Below, in pieces: positions 22,863-29,664 of a DNA stretch of 29,664 nt. How positions within the stretch are numbered: position 1 is the first letter of the stretch; the number at the start of each line of letters is the position of its first letter. The notes beneath the pieces were generated by a model. That model saw only the letters and a list, made by a program, of their open reading frames with translations, was not told where the DNA came from and did no database searches. The stretch is from CAMAVH01 sp964628235. Its GTDB lineage: Bacteria; Pseudomonadota; Alphaproteobacteria; SMXQ01. The DNA is taken from positions 1-29,664 of the forward strand of contig CAZVLU010000043.1 of NCBI GenBank assembly GCA_964628235.1, given 5' to 3'. The translations under genes were made by a program, and so were the position numbers.

Positions 22863-25178
22863 CTAGGCTTGGTTGAGATAGCCTTTGATCCGCTCCGGCG
22901 TCAGGGGCCCGCGCCGCACTCGGACGCCGGTGGCGTCGAAAACGGCGTTGGCGATGGCGGCGGCCAGCGGACGGATCGAGGCTTCGCCCGCCCCGGTCGG
23001 CCGCTCGCCCGGCATGTTGACCATCACGACATCGACCGTTTCGGGCGCTTGCATCGTCTCGAGGATCGGATAGGTCGCCCAATCGACGCTCGTGACCTTG
23101 TCGCGGTCGAACATCACCTCCTCGAACAGGGCGCGGCTCGCTCCCTGCACGATGTTGCCCTCGATGGTCATGCGGAGGCCTTCTGGGTTGACGATCAGGC
23201 CGCAGTCATGGGCGACGGTGAACTTGCGCGGCCAGACCGCGCCGGTCGACCGGTCGACCTCGACTTCGGCGACGATGGCGACTGTCGTGCCATTACGCCG
23301 GGCATAGGCGATGCCGCGGCCGGCCACCGTCCCGCTACCGCCGGGGCGGCCTTGCGGGCGGTTGCGCGGTTGCCAGTTCGCTTTCTCCGCTGCCGCTTTG
23401 ATGACCGCCATGTCGCGCGGATTTTTCAGGTACTTCAGGCGGAATTCGACAGGATCCGCATTTGCCGCAAGGGCGATTTCATCCATGAACTGCTCGCTGG
23501 CGAATTGCAGTTGCGGCCCCAACGGGTCGCGCAGATGCGAGCTGCGCAGCGGGTTGTTGTTCTTCATGAACTGCGGGATCGTTTCCCAGCCCATCCATTT
23601 GTTGTCGAAGCCGTAGGATTCCTCCGGCACGTTGAACGCCATGTTCGACTTGCTGACCGCCCCCGCCAACTGCGTCGGCAGGCAGTCGGCGGCATCGCTC
23701 TCATTGGAGTTCACGTCGAGGCGCGAGAAGCCTTTGCTGTTGAACCAATAGGCGATGACCTTGCCCTGGGCGTCGAGGCCGGCCTTGGCCATATGGACCG
23801 ACGCCGGCCCCTTGGGATCCCACGCCGTACCCTCTTCGCGCGTACCCTGCAAGCGCACCGGCTTGCCGACCATCTTGGCGATGAGCGCGGCGCCAGCCGC
23901 CGCGTCGCCGGCGTCGTTGCGGCCGTAGGAGCCCGGACCCGGCACCCACACGCCGTGCACCGCGTCCTGCTCCATGCCGAGAATCTTGGCGACGCCGTCG
24001 CGCACGTAATGCGGCTTCTGCGAGCCGGTCCACACCGTCGCCGTCTTGCCGCCGCTATCGATCTGCACGACGGCGCAGGCAGCGCCCATGCTGGCGTGCG
24101 ATTGGAACGGCCATTCATATTCGGCCTCGACGACTTTGGCGGCCCCCTTTAGCGCGTCCGTAACGTTGCCGTTCTCCGTCGGCTTGCCCTTGGTGTGCGA
24201 GGGCGTCTTGCGGATGTAGTCGTACAAGCCGCTCTGGTCCGGGAACGGCGCCGGCGGCGTCGACCAGGTGACCTTGATCTGCTCGCGCGCCTTCATCGCA
24301 TCCCATTCCTTGTCGGCGATGACGGCAACGAAATCCTTCTCGCGCACGACGCGAGCGCCTTTGATACCGCGGATCGACGATTCATCGATCCGCACCACCG
24401 AAGCGCCGGCGGTCGGCGGCATGACGAGACGGGCATGAACCATGCCCGGCACGCGCACGTCGGTGACGTAATCGGTCGTGCCGTAGACCTTGCCGGGAAT
24501 GTCGAAGCGCTTGTACGACTTGCCGACGATCTTGTAGTCGGCGACCGCCTTCGGCTTGGCCTTGCCGGTGACGACCATACCGTTGCCGACCTGGCCGTTC
24601 CATTCGACTTGCACGTTGAAATAATTGCCGCCGATCATGTCGACATAGGAGATTTTCTTCGACGGCTCGCCGACGACCGAGACAACGCCGTCGGTCACGG
24701 TCAGCTTATCGGCCGGCGCGCCGAGGACCTTAGCGGCATGGTCGACCAATACGCGGCGCGCCTCGGCGGCGGCATTGCGCAGCGGAACGCCGCCGTTCTG
24801 GATGCCGTTCGAGCTCGATGCGCCGCCTTGGTTCACGGTAAAGTAGGTGTCGCCCATGATGACTTCGACATTCTCGAGCGGAACGTCCAGTTCCTCGGCG
24901 ACGATCTGGGCGATGGCGACATCGACGCCCTGCCCCATGTCCATCTTGCCGTAAAAAGCGGTGACCTTGCCGTCGGCGGCGATCTTCAGCCAAGTATCGA
25001 GTTGCGTCGGCACCAGCGCCGGCTTGGCGGTGATGCCCAAGCGTGCGGCTTGCGCCGCCGCCTTTTCAGACAGCACGAAGCTCGGCACGGCGGCTGCCAG
25101 AACGAAGGCGCCGGTGCCTTGCAGGACGGAGCGGCGCGAAACGGAGAAGCCTTTGGTGGGTTTGCTGATTGCGTTCAT
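22863..25178 (-). CDS. Molybdopterin-binding large subunit (isoquinoline 1-oxidoreductase beta-like)
   Basis: Catalytic Mo subunit of an IorB-type xanthine oxidase family hydroxylase, about 771 residues. A Tat signal, VSRRSVLQGTG with R15-R16 and a hydrophobic segment (AFVLAAAVPSFVL), shows folded export to the periplasm. Molybdopterin motifs include FYGKMDMGQGVDVAI, YGRNDAGDAAAGA and PTGAGEASIRPLAAA, with the probable catalytic Glu at residue 732. The open frame extends upstream through the small-subunit gene, but the ATG at 25178 is chosen: it gives the Tat signal and has GAGGGA about 7 nt before it. It is 11 bp after the small 2Fe-2S subunit stop. An aldehyde or N-heterocycle is the likely substrate; isoquinoline itself is not implied. 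Confidence 0.9.
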   Translation of the reverse strand: MNAISKPTKGFSVSRRSVLQGTGAFVLAAAVPSFVLSEKAAAQAARLGITAKPALVPTQLDTWLKIAADGKVTAFYGKMDMGQGVDVAIAQIVAEELDVPLENVEVIMGDTYFTVNQGGASSSNGIQNGGVPLRNAAAEARRVLVDHAAKVLGAPADKLTVTDGVVSVVGEPSKKISYVDMIGGNYFNVQVEWNGQVGNGMVVTGKAKPKAVADYKIVGKSYKRFDIPGKVYGTTDYVTDVRVPGMVHARLVMPPTAGASVVRIDESSIRGIKGARVVREKDFVAVIADKEWDAMKAREQIKVTWSTPPAPFPDQSGLYDYIRKTPSHTKGKPTENGNVTDALKGAAKVVEAEYEWPFQSHASMGAACAVVQIDSGGKTATVWTGSQKPHYVRDGVAKILGMEQDAVHGVWVPGPGSYGRNDAGDAAAGAALIAKMVGKPVRLQGTREEGTAWDPKGPASVHMAKAGLDAQGKVIAYWFNSKGFSRLDVNSNESDAADCLPTQLAGAVSKSNMAFNVPEESYGFDNKWMGWETIPQFMKNNNPLRSSHLRDPLGPQLQFASEQFMDEIALAANADPVEFRLKYLKNPRDMAVIKAAAEKANWQPRNRPQGRPGGSGTVAGRGIAYARRNGTTVAIVAEVEVDRSTGAVWPRKFTVAHDCGLIVNPEGLRMTIEGNIVQGASRALFEEVMFDRDKVTSVDWATYPILETMQAPETVDVVMVNMPGERPTGAGEASIRPLAAAIANAVFDATGVRVRRGPLTPERIKGYLNQA

Positions 25179-25189
25179 GATTTTTTCCC

Positions 25190-25660
25190 TCAACCCATCA
25201 TCGTGCCGGCGCGCTTCACAGCGCGGATGATGCCCATATGGGTGCCGCAGCGGCATTTGAGCCCGGCCAGCCCCTCGCGGATCTGCGCGTCGTTCATTTT
25301 CGGGTTCTGCTTGAGCAGCGCGGCCGAGGTCATGATCCAGCCGTTCATGCAATAGCCGCATTGCGCGACCTGCTCTTCCTCGAAGGCTTTTTGCACCGGA
25401 TGGGGCTTGTCCGGCGTGCCGAGACCTTCGAGCGTCACCACCTTGTCGCTCGCCGCCACCGCCGAGACCGGCGTGACGCAAGAACGAGTCGCCTCGCCAT
25501 TGACATGCACGGTGCAGGCGCCGCATTGCGCCAGACCGCAGCCGAACTTCGGATTGCGCAGACCGATTTCGTCACGCAAGGCGTAGAGCAAAGGCATGTC
25601 GGGATCGACCGTCATGCTGTGGGTCTTGCCATTGACGTTAAGGGTGATTCGTTCGGCCAT
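25190..25660 (-). CDS. (2Fe-2S)-binding small subunit (isoquinoline 1-oxidoreductase alpha-like)
   Basis: Electron-transfer subunit of the Mo hydroxylase, 156 residues. The N-terminal plant-type ferredoxin cluster uses C41, C46, C49 and C61 (GCGLAQCGACTVHVNG and SCVTP). The C-terminal helical domain holds the second cluster with C101, C104, C136 and C138 (QCGYCMNGWIM and LKCRCGTHMGI). There is no signal peptide, as usual; it is exported with the Tat-bearing large subunit. The ATG at 25660 has AAGGA 6 nt upstream. It is the first gene of the operon. A cytochrome c subunit, found with some IorAB proteins, is not present in the window, so the electron acceptor is unknown. Confidence 0.93.
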   Translation of the reverse strand: MAERITLNVNGKTHSMTVDPDMPLLYALRDEIGLRNPKFGCGLAQCGACTVHVNGEATRSCVTPVSAVAASDKVVTLEGLGTPDKPHPVQKAFEEEQVAQCGYCMNGWIMTSAALLKQNPKMNDAQIREGLAGLKCRCGTHMGIIRAVKRAGTMMG

Positions 25661-25723
25661 GGGGTGTCCTTCCCTGACGAGGGTTGCGGGGCATGCTGGC
25701 TTGGACTCTCTCTACCTGTGCCG

Positions 25724-25738
25724 CCCTAATATTTAGGG
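25724..25738. promoter_or_regulatory. Palindromic operator candidate upstream of the Mo hydroxylase operon
   Basis: CCCTAA and TTAGGG form perfect 6-bp inverted arms around TAT, 64 bp upstream of the small-subunit ATG. The position fits an operator. No regulator gene is adjacent. Confidence 0.4.
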
Positions 25739-25888
25739 TCTAATTTCTTTGGCGGACGACGGAACCGAGTGTCACGCCGCAAGGGCCCGCCGTCAATCCA
25801 TGCTTGTGGGCCATGCTTATTGGACGCGCTTGCGGCGATATTAGCGGCAAGAGATTCGCATGAAGATCGCCGCCATGATGCCGGAGAG

Positions 25889-25912
25889 CGTTATAACTGA
25901 AAAAACATAACG
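25889..25912. promoter_or_regulatory. Inverted repeat in the divergent region
   Basis: CGTTAT (25889-25894) and ATAACG (25907-25912) are perfect arms around 12 bp that include AAAAAA. It may be a regulator site for either neighbour; only symmetry supports this. Confidence 0.25.
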
Positions 25913-26124
25913 TCGAGGGCAATATCGGCGCGGCACTTGCCAGGTCCGCAGTCGAACGGCGAGACTCAAGCAGCCGTGAGACGAATTGAATGGCGAAATG
26001 CGGCGAAGCCGGGCATAGCCAAGCTTGAAGCTTGAGGTTCCGGCCTTATCTTCGCCATAAAGCTCGCCGACTTTGCACCGCACCGACGCAGCCGCCCTTC
26101 CTTTTTCGTCCGCCAGAGAGTCCC

Positions 26125-26691
26125 ATGCTGAAGCAAGACGTCCTGCCGTTCTTTCGCGCTTGGCTCGACAATCCCCTCGGCATCGCCGCCATCACGCCGT
26201 CGAGTTCGCCGCTCGCTGAACTGATCACGCGCGAGATTTCGCCCGCCGAAGCGCCCGTGCTGGAGCTCGGGCCGGGTACCGGCGTCTTCACCCGCGCTTT
26301 GCTCGCGCGCGGCGTCAAGGAAAGCGATCTGGTGCTCGTCGAATCCAATGACAATTTCGCGCAATTGCTGCGCTTCCGCTTTCCCGACGCGACCATCCTG
26401 CAGACCGACGCCGCCCAGATTCGCCGTTTGCCGGTCGTGCCCGAGACGCAACTCGGCGCGGTGGTGAGCGGCTTGCCGCTTCTCTCGATTCCGCCGCGCA
26501 AGGTCATGCTGATTCTCGGGGGCGCCTTCGCCCATCTGCGCCAAGGCGGCGCGCTCTACCAATTCACCTACGGTTGGCGCTGCCCGGTGTCGCAGCGCGT
26601 GCTCGACGGCCTCGGCCTGACCGCCAGCCGCATGGGCGGCGTGCTCGCCAACGTGCCGCCGGCCTCTGTATATAAAATTACGAGACGTTAA
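26125..26691 (+). CDS. PmtA-like phospholipid N-methyltransferase family protein
   Basis: SAM-dependent methyltransferase of the PmtA type, 188 residues. The conserved opening FFRAWLDNPLGIAAITPSS is followed by the SAM motif VLELGPGTGVFTRAL (about residues 45-59), then SGLPLLSIPP (about 115-124) and ALYQFTYG (about 143-150), all typical of rhizobial PmtA, which methylates phosphatidylethanolamine stepwise toward phosphatidylcholine at the cytoplasmic membrane. The ATG at 26125 is preferred to the one at 26032 because the upstream residues are unlike the family. Its 3' end overlaps the convergent molybdenum-cofactor gene by 14 bp. It could methylate a related lipid instead; the lipid substrate is inferred. 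Confidence 0.8.
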   Translation: MLKQDVLPFFRAWLDNPLGIAAITPSSSPLAELITREISPAEAPVLELGPGTGVFTRALLARGVKESDLVLVESNDNFAQLLRFRFPDATILQTDAAQIRRLPVVPETQLGAVVSGLPLLSIPPRKVMLILGGAFAHLRQGGALYQFTYGWRCPVSQRVLDGLGLTASRMGGVLANVPPASVYKITRR

Positions 26692-28336
26692 GCCCGCGCT
26701 TGCCGAGAAAGTCGGCAAGCGCCGCCGGTTCGTCGATGTCGAGCAACACGCCGTCGTCGCTCATCGCCACTTCGGCGACCGCCTCCGGATAGTCCCCGAT
26801 CAAGTGCCGCGCGCCGACATCGCCTTGCACCTTGGCCATTTCCTCGAAATAAGCGCGGCCCCATAGAACCGGATTGCCGCGCTTGCCCGCCGCCGTCGGT
26901 ACGACGATGGAGCGGCCTTCCAACGGATTGAAGGCGGCGATCAAGCGATCGAGCGCGGCAGCCGGTACGCTCGGCATGTCGCCGAGTTGCACCAAGGCCC
27001 CGTCGATCTCTTGCGGCAGAGCGGCCAGACCCGCCTTCAGCGAGGTGCTGAGCCCGTCGGCATAATGCGGATTCTCGACGATGGCCGCATCGAGCCCGGC
27101 GAGCGCCGCGCGCACCTCCGCCTGCTGATGGCCGACGACGACGACGACCGGCCGCGCCTTGGAGGCGAGCGCCGCCTTGACGACGCGGGCGATCATCGGC
27201 TCGCCGCCGATATCGGCCAGCAGCTTGCTCGGGCCACCGCCATTCTTTTCGATGAAGCGGCTGGAACGGCCGGCGGCGAGAATCAAGGCGGCCACTTGCG
27301 GCATCTTCGGGGCGCCTTGTGTGCGTTCGGCTTCGGCACGCGGCAAGGGCCGCGACGGAATCTCCATCAGCAAACCGCCGACGCCCATGCCCTGAATGTC
27401 GCGCGCCGTGACGCGAATGCCGGCGAGCAAGCGCTGCATCACCCAATCGACGCCGTTGAGTTTGGGCGACCGCGCGCAGCCCGGCAGGCCAAGAATCGGC
27501 GCGCCATCCCTGTCCTTGGCGAGCAGCAGCAAATTGCCCGGATCGACCGGCATGCCGAAATGCTCGACCCTACCGCCGGCCTTTTCGATGCCCTGGGGGA
27601 TGACGTCGCGCACGTCGGAAATGGCCGACGCGCCGACGATCAGCAGCATCCCGCAACCCTCGGCCTTCAACGCGGCGATGGCGGCGGCGATTTCGGCCGG
27701 GTCATGGCCGCAGCGCTTTTCCGCCTTGAGGACGCTGCCCAGCGTCTCCAGCCGGTCGGCGGTGATGCGCGCCGTCTTGTCGAGCACCGACTCTTTCATG
27801 TCGGGCAAGCGCGTCTGGATCAAGCCGACCGCGTCAGGACGCAACGGGGCGACGCGGATCAGCGGCCCGCCGCGCGTTGCGATGGCGGCGCAAGCCTGCA
27901 CTGAAGCCTCGGGCGCGGCATAGGGGATGATCTTGACCGTGGCGACCATTTGCTTGGCCTCGACCAGGGCATAGGGCGCCAGCGTGGCGATGGTGATGGC
28001 CGGATCGACGCGATTGAGCTCATCGATGCGGGCGGCGTCGAGCAGCGCAAGGCCCGCCGTCGCCGCATGCAGATTGACGCGACCGGTATAAGCCGCGCCA
28101 GCCTCGATGCCCTCGCCCGCCGCCGCTTTGGCGACGATGCCGGCAGCTTCGTCCTCGCCAATATCGCCCGGCTCGAAACGCACGACCGTGACCCGATCGA
28201 TGCCGGCCGCTTGCAGCGCGGCGACATCCTCTGCTGTGAGCAGATGGCCCTTGGTCAAGCTTTTCGCACCAGCGCGTTGGCGATGCACCAGCCGCGCGCC
28301 TGCCGCCGTCAGGATGGCGACATCGCCGTAGATCAC
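26678..28336 (-). CDS. MoeA/MogA-like and MobA-like fusion protein (Mo-cofactor nucleotidyltransferase)
   Basis: A two-part molybdenum-cofactor protein, 552 residues. The N-terminal part (about 1-340) is a molybdopterin-binding domain: VNLHAATAGLALL, GCGMLLIVGASAISD (about 228-242) and a MoeA-like SPKLNGVDWVMQRLLAG. The C-terminal part (about 345-552) is a MobA/MocA-like nucleotidyltransferase with AALILAAGRSSRF, VQLGDMPSV (metal-binding Asp) and RGNPVLWG. MocA adds CMP to the Mo cofactor for xanthine oxidase-family enzymes, in line with the Mo hydroxylase next door. It starts at a GTG (28336) whose last bases overlap the xdhC stop as GTGA. It is convergent with and overlaps the PmtA-like gene. 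Confidence 0.88.
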   Translation of the reverse strand: MIYGDVAILTAAGARLVHRQRAGAKSLTKGHLLTAEDVAALQAAGIDRVTVVRFEPGDIGEDEAAGIVAKAAAGEGIEAGAAYTGRVNLHAATAGLALLDAARIDELNRVDPAITIATLAPYALVEAKQMVATVKIIPYAAPEASVQACAAIATRGGPLIRVAPLRPDAVGLIQTRLPDMKESVLDKTARITADRLETLGSVLKAEKRCGHDPAEIAAAIAALKAEGCGMLLIVGASAISDVRDVIPQGIEKAGGRVEHFGMPVDPGNLLLLAKDRDGAPILGLPGCARSPKLNGVDWVMQRLLAGIRVTARDIQGMGVGGLLMEIPSRPLPRAEAERTQGAPKMPQVAALILAAGRSSRFIEKNGGGPSKLLADIGGEPMIARVVKAALASKARPVVVVVGHQQAEVRAALAGLDAAIVENPHYADGLSTSLKAGLAALPQEIDGALVQLGDMPSVPAAALDRLIAAFNPLEGRSIVVPTAAGKRGNPVLWGRAYFEEMAKVQGDVGARHLIGDYPEAVAEVAMSDDGVLLDIDEPAALADFLGKRGLNVS

Positions 28337-29385
28337 GCCGCAGCGTCCTTTTTGTCCGGCGCTTTATCGCCGTGCAACACTTGCGTCATCTGCGCCAGCA
28401 CGGAGATGGCGATCTCAGCCGGCGAAACGGCGCCGATGGACAGGCCGACCGGGCCGTGGATGCGCGCCATGTCGGCATCGCTGAAGCCCTGCTCTTTCAG
28501 ACGCTCAAGCCGCGAGGCGTGCGTCTTGCGGCTGCCGAGCGCGCCGATGAAGAAGCTGTCCGAGCGCAAAGCCGATGCCAGCGCCGGATCGTCGAGTTTC
28601 GGATCGTGCGTCAAGGTGATGACGGCGCTGCGCGCGTCTGGCTTGAAGGCGGCAAGCGCCTCGTCCGGCCAATCGTTCGACAGGGTCACGCCAGGGAAGC
28701 GAAATTCGCTGCCGAAGGCGCTGCGCGGATCGATCACCGTGACCTCATAGCCCGCCATGGCCGCCATCGGCACGAGCTGCTGGGCGATATGCACCGCGCC
28801 GACGATGGCAAGCCGGCGGGGCGGCGCGATGACATTGACGAAGACTCGCTTGCCGCCGAGCTCGACGGGCGCGCTCTTCTCGCGCGCCAGCATCCTCTCC
28901 GCTTCGGCGCGCAAGGCCGGATCGAGCGTCAGTTCGCTGTTGGTCGGCGCTTTTGGCAACAAGGTCTGCGCACCATCGTCGAGATCGGTGGCGATGGCGA
29001 AGGGCGTCTTGGCCTCGGCAGCTTTCAGCGTGGCGTCGAGCATCGCCTCATGGCCGTTCACGGCAGTTACAAGGATTTCGACCTTTCCGCCGCAGGCGAG
29101 GCCGACATCCCACGCTTGCTCATTGCTGATGCCGAATTGCAGCAGGCGGGACTTGCCGTCCTTGATGGCCGCTTGCGATTCAGCGATCACCGCGCCTTCG
29201 ACGCAGCCGCCCGACACCGAACCCTGGAAATTGCCGACGTCGTCGGCCACCAACTGGCTGCCGACCGGGCGCGGCGACGAGCCCCAGGTGGCCACGACTG
29301 TCGCCAAGGCGACGCCCTTGCCCGCGCGTCGCCAATCGGCGGCAGTGCGCAGGATGTCCAAAGTCGTTTCTTTAACGTCAGCCAT
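28333..29385 (-). CDS. xdhC: XdhC-family Mo-cofactor chaperone
   Basis: Chaperone that binds, sulfurates or inserts Mo cofactor into xanthine oxidase-family enzymes, 350 residues. The N-terminal XdhC/CoxI domain has ATVVATWGSSPRPVGSQLV (about residues 28-46) and GSVSGGCVEGAVI with its conserved Cys. GLACGGKVEILV follows. The C-terminal Rossmann-type domain starts RLAIVGAVHIAQQLVPMAAM and contains VTVIDPRSAF. The ATG at 29385 has GGAG 6 nt upstream. It is the first of two genes, overlapping the fusion protein by 4 nt, and is preceded by a long inverted repeat at 29396-29421. It probably serves the Mo hydroxylase at 22863-25660. Confidence 0.92.
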   Translation of the reverse strand: MADVKETTLDILRTAADWRRAGKGVALATVVATWGSSPRPVGSQLVADDVGNFQGSVSGGCVEGAVIAESQAAIKDGKSRLLQFGISNEQAWDVGLACGGKVEILVTAVNGHEAMLDATLKAAEAKTPFAIATDLDDGAQTLLPKAPTNSELTLDPALRAEAERMLAREKSAPVELGGKRVFVNVIAPPRRLAIVGAVHIAQQLVPMAAMAGYEVTVIDPRSAFGSEFRFPGVTLSNDWPDEALAAFKPDARSAVITLTHDPKLDDPALASALRSDSFFIGALGSRKTHASRLERLKEQGFSDADMARIHGPVGLSIGAVSPAEIAISVLAQMTQVLHGDKAPDKKDAAA

Positions 29386-29395
29386 GGCTCGCTCC

Positions 29396-29421
29396 GGGTT
29401 ATATCTTATTGAATATAACCC
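29396..29421. promoter_or_regulatory. Perfect 26-bp inverted repeat just upstream of xdhC
   Basis: GGGTTATAT (29396-29404) and ATATAACCC (29413-29421) are perfect 9-bp arms around CTTATTGA. It lies 10 bp before the xdhC ATG and 35 bp after the gcdH stop, and includes AT-rich -10-like sequence. It could be an operator of the xdhC operon; without a GC-rich stem and T-run it is unlikely to be an intrinsic terminator of gcdH. Confidence 0.55.
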
Positions 29422-29456
29422 CTGAAAGCCGCCGATCCAAGGTTCTTTGGCGGAAC

Positions 29457-29664
29457 CTATTCGCCGGTAAAGGCCTGGATTCCAGTCTGAGCGCGACCGA
29501 GGATCAGGGCATGAATGTCGTGCGTGCCCTCGTAGGTGTTCACCGCCTCGAGGTTCATGACATGGCGGATCACGTGATACTCGTCGGCGATACCGTTGCC
29601 GCCGTGCATGTCGCGCGCCATGCGGGCGATGTCGAGCGATTTGCCGCAGCTATTGCGCTTGAGC
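29457..29664 (-). CDS. gcdH: Glutaryl-CoA dehydrogenase, C-terminal part (runs off the window)
   Basis: FAD-dependent acyl-CoA dehydrogenase of lysine/tryptophan and glutarate breakdown that converts glutaryl-CoA to crotonyl-CoA. Only the last 68-69 residues are visible: LKRNSCGKSLDIARMARDMHGG, NGIADEYHVIRHVMNLEAVNTYE, GTHDIHALILGRAQTGIQAF and a TAG stop. The YEGTHDIHALILGRAQTGIQAF ending and the DMHGGNGI block are typical of GcdH, and VNTYEGTHD carries the catalytic Glu. It is upstream of xdhC on the same strand but separated by about 70 bp and a long inverted repeat, so it is probably a separate transcript. Confidence 0.9.
   Translation of the reverse strand, partial: LKRNSCGKSLDIARMARDMHGGNGIADEYHVIRHVMNLEAVNTYEGTHDIHALILGRAQTGIQAFTGE

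Larger units (their letters stand above)
25661..26124. other. Divergent intergenic region upstream of the Mo hydroxylase and the PmtA-like gene
   Basis: About 460 bp with no convincing gene. It contains the palindrome CCCTAA-TAT-TTAGGG, an inverted repeat CGTTAT/ATAACG at 25889-25912, and a small doubled AAGCTTG near 26019-26032. It must hold promoters for both directions, none of which could be assigned firmly. Confidence 0.5.

Noticed and set aside
22516..22866. Plus-strand frame of about 116 codons in the gap after the RND operon
   Set aside because: No recognisable motif, no ribosome site, and Arg/Ser-rich composition typical of random frames in GC-rich DNA.
29396..29421. Intrinsic terminator of gcdH
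   Set aside because: The arms are AT-rich and no T-run follows, so an operator is the better reading.
1..29664. CRISPR array, rRNA or insertion sequence
   Set aside because: No regularly spaced repeats, no rRNA-like sequence, and no transposase or terminal inverted repeats were seen on either strand.

Overview
This window is GC-rich chromosomal DNA, most likely from a Hyphomicrobiales (Rhizobiales) alphaproteobacterium. The evidence is the order pcm, tolC, popZ (DUF2497), valS, a PopZ-family protein, a PmtA-like phospholipid N-methyltransferase and a Zur-type box upstream of znuA. The order placement is inferred from gene families and gene order; no species is claimed. Nearly all genes lie on the minus strand.

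Layout. (a) 1-3210, minus: a conserved housekeeping block read as protein-isoaspartate methyltransferase, TolC, PopZ, ValS (ValS runs off the left edge). (b) 3450-3908, plus: tRNA-Cys(GCA) and tRNA-Asn(GTT), both with encoded CCA. (c) 4130-9731, minus: an accessory block just 3' of tRNA-Asn. It holds a PhoD-like metallophosphatase, two small TFIIB-type zinc ribbons (one degenerate), a small membrane protein, a CDF metal exporter, a frameshifted His-rich NicO-like transporter, a CsoR/RcnR-family repressor and an AbiEi antitoxin fragment. It contains a CadR/PbrR-like MerR-type promoter with no MerR gene in the window, and a CsoR/RcnR-like operator. (d) 9853-14247, minus: a 1464-residue sensor histidine kinase with an extracytoplasmic Cache-like domain and seven tandem PAS domains, with no response regulator beside it. 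A small membrane-anchored or secreted protein is divergent from it. (e) 14882-17506, plus: a Zur-like box, then znuA, a frameshifted DUF1007 gene and a nicO transporter overlapping it by 4 nt. (f) 17591-18093, plus: a perfect 19-bp palindrome and an unknown protein, closed by a bidirectional terminator. (g) 18151-22420, minus: an RND pump (adaptor then permease). (h) 22863-29385: an isoquinoline 1-oxidoreductase-type molybdenum hydroxylase (small 2Fe-2S and large Mo subunits) and, beyond a convergent PmtA-like gene, its likely maturation genes xdhC and a MoeA/MobA-type fusion. (i) 29457-end, minus: the C-terminus of glutaryl-CoA dehydrogenase.

The common thread is transition-metal handling. 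There is proposed Zn/Cd export by the CDF protein, Ni/Co-type NicO transporters in two separate loci, Zn uptake through ZnuA, and Mo-cofactor enzymes with their chaperones. Three regulatory logics are visible: MerR-type activation, CsoR-type repression and Zur repression. Two genes, both in NicO-associated loci, each carry what looks like a single-base deletion; these are either real decay or assembly errors. No complete mobile element, CRISPR array or rRNA was found.
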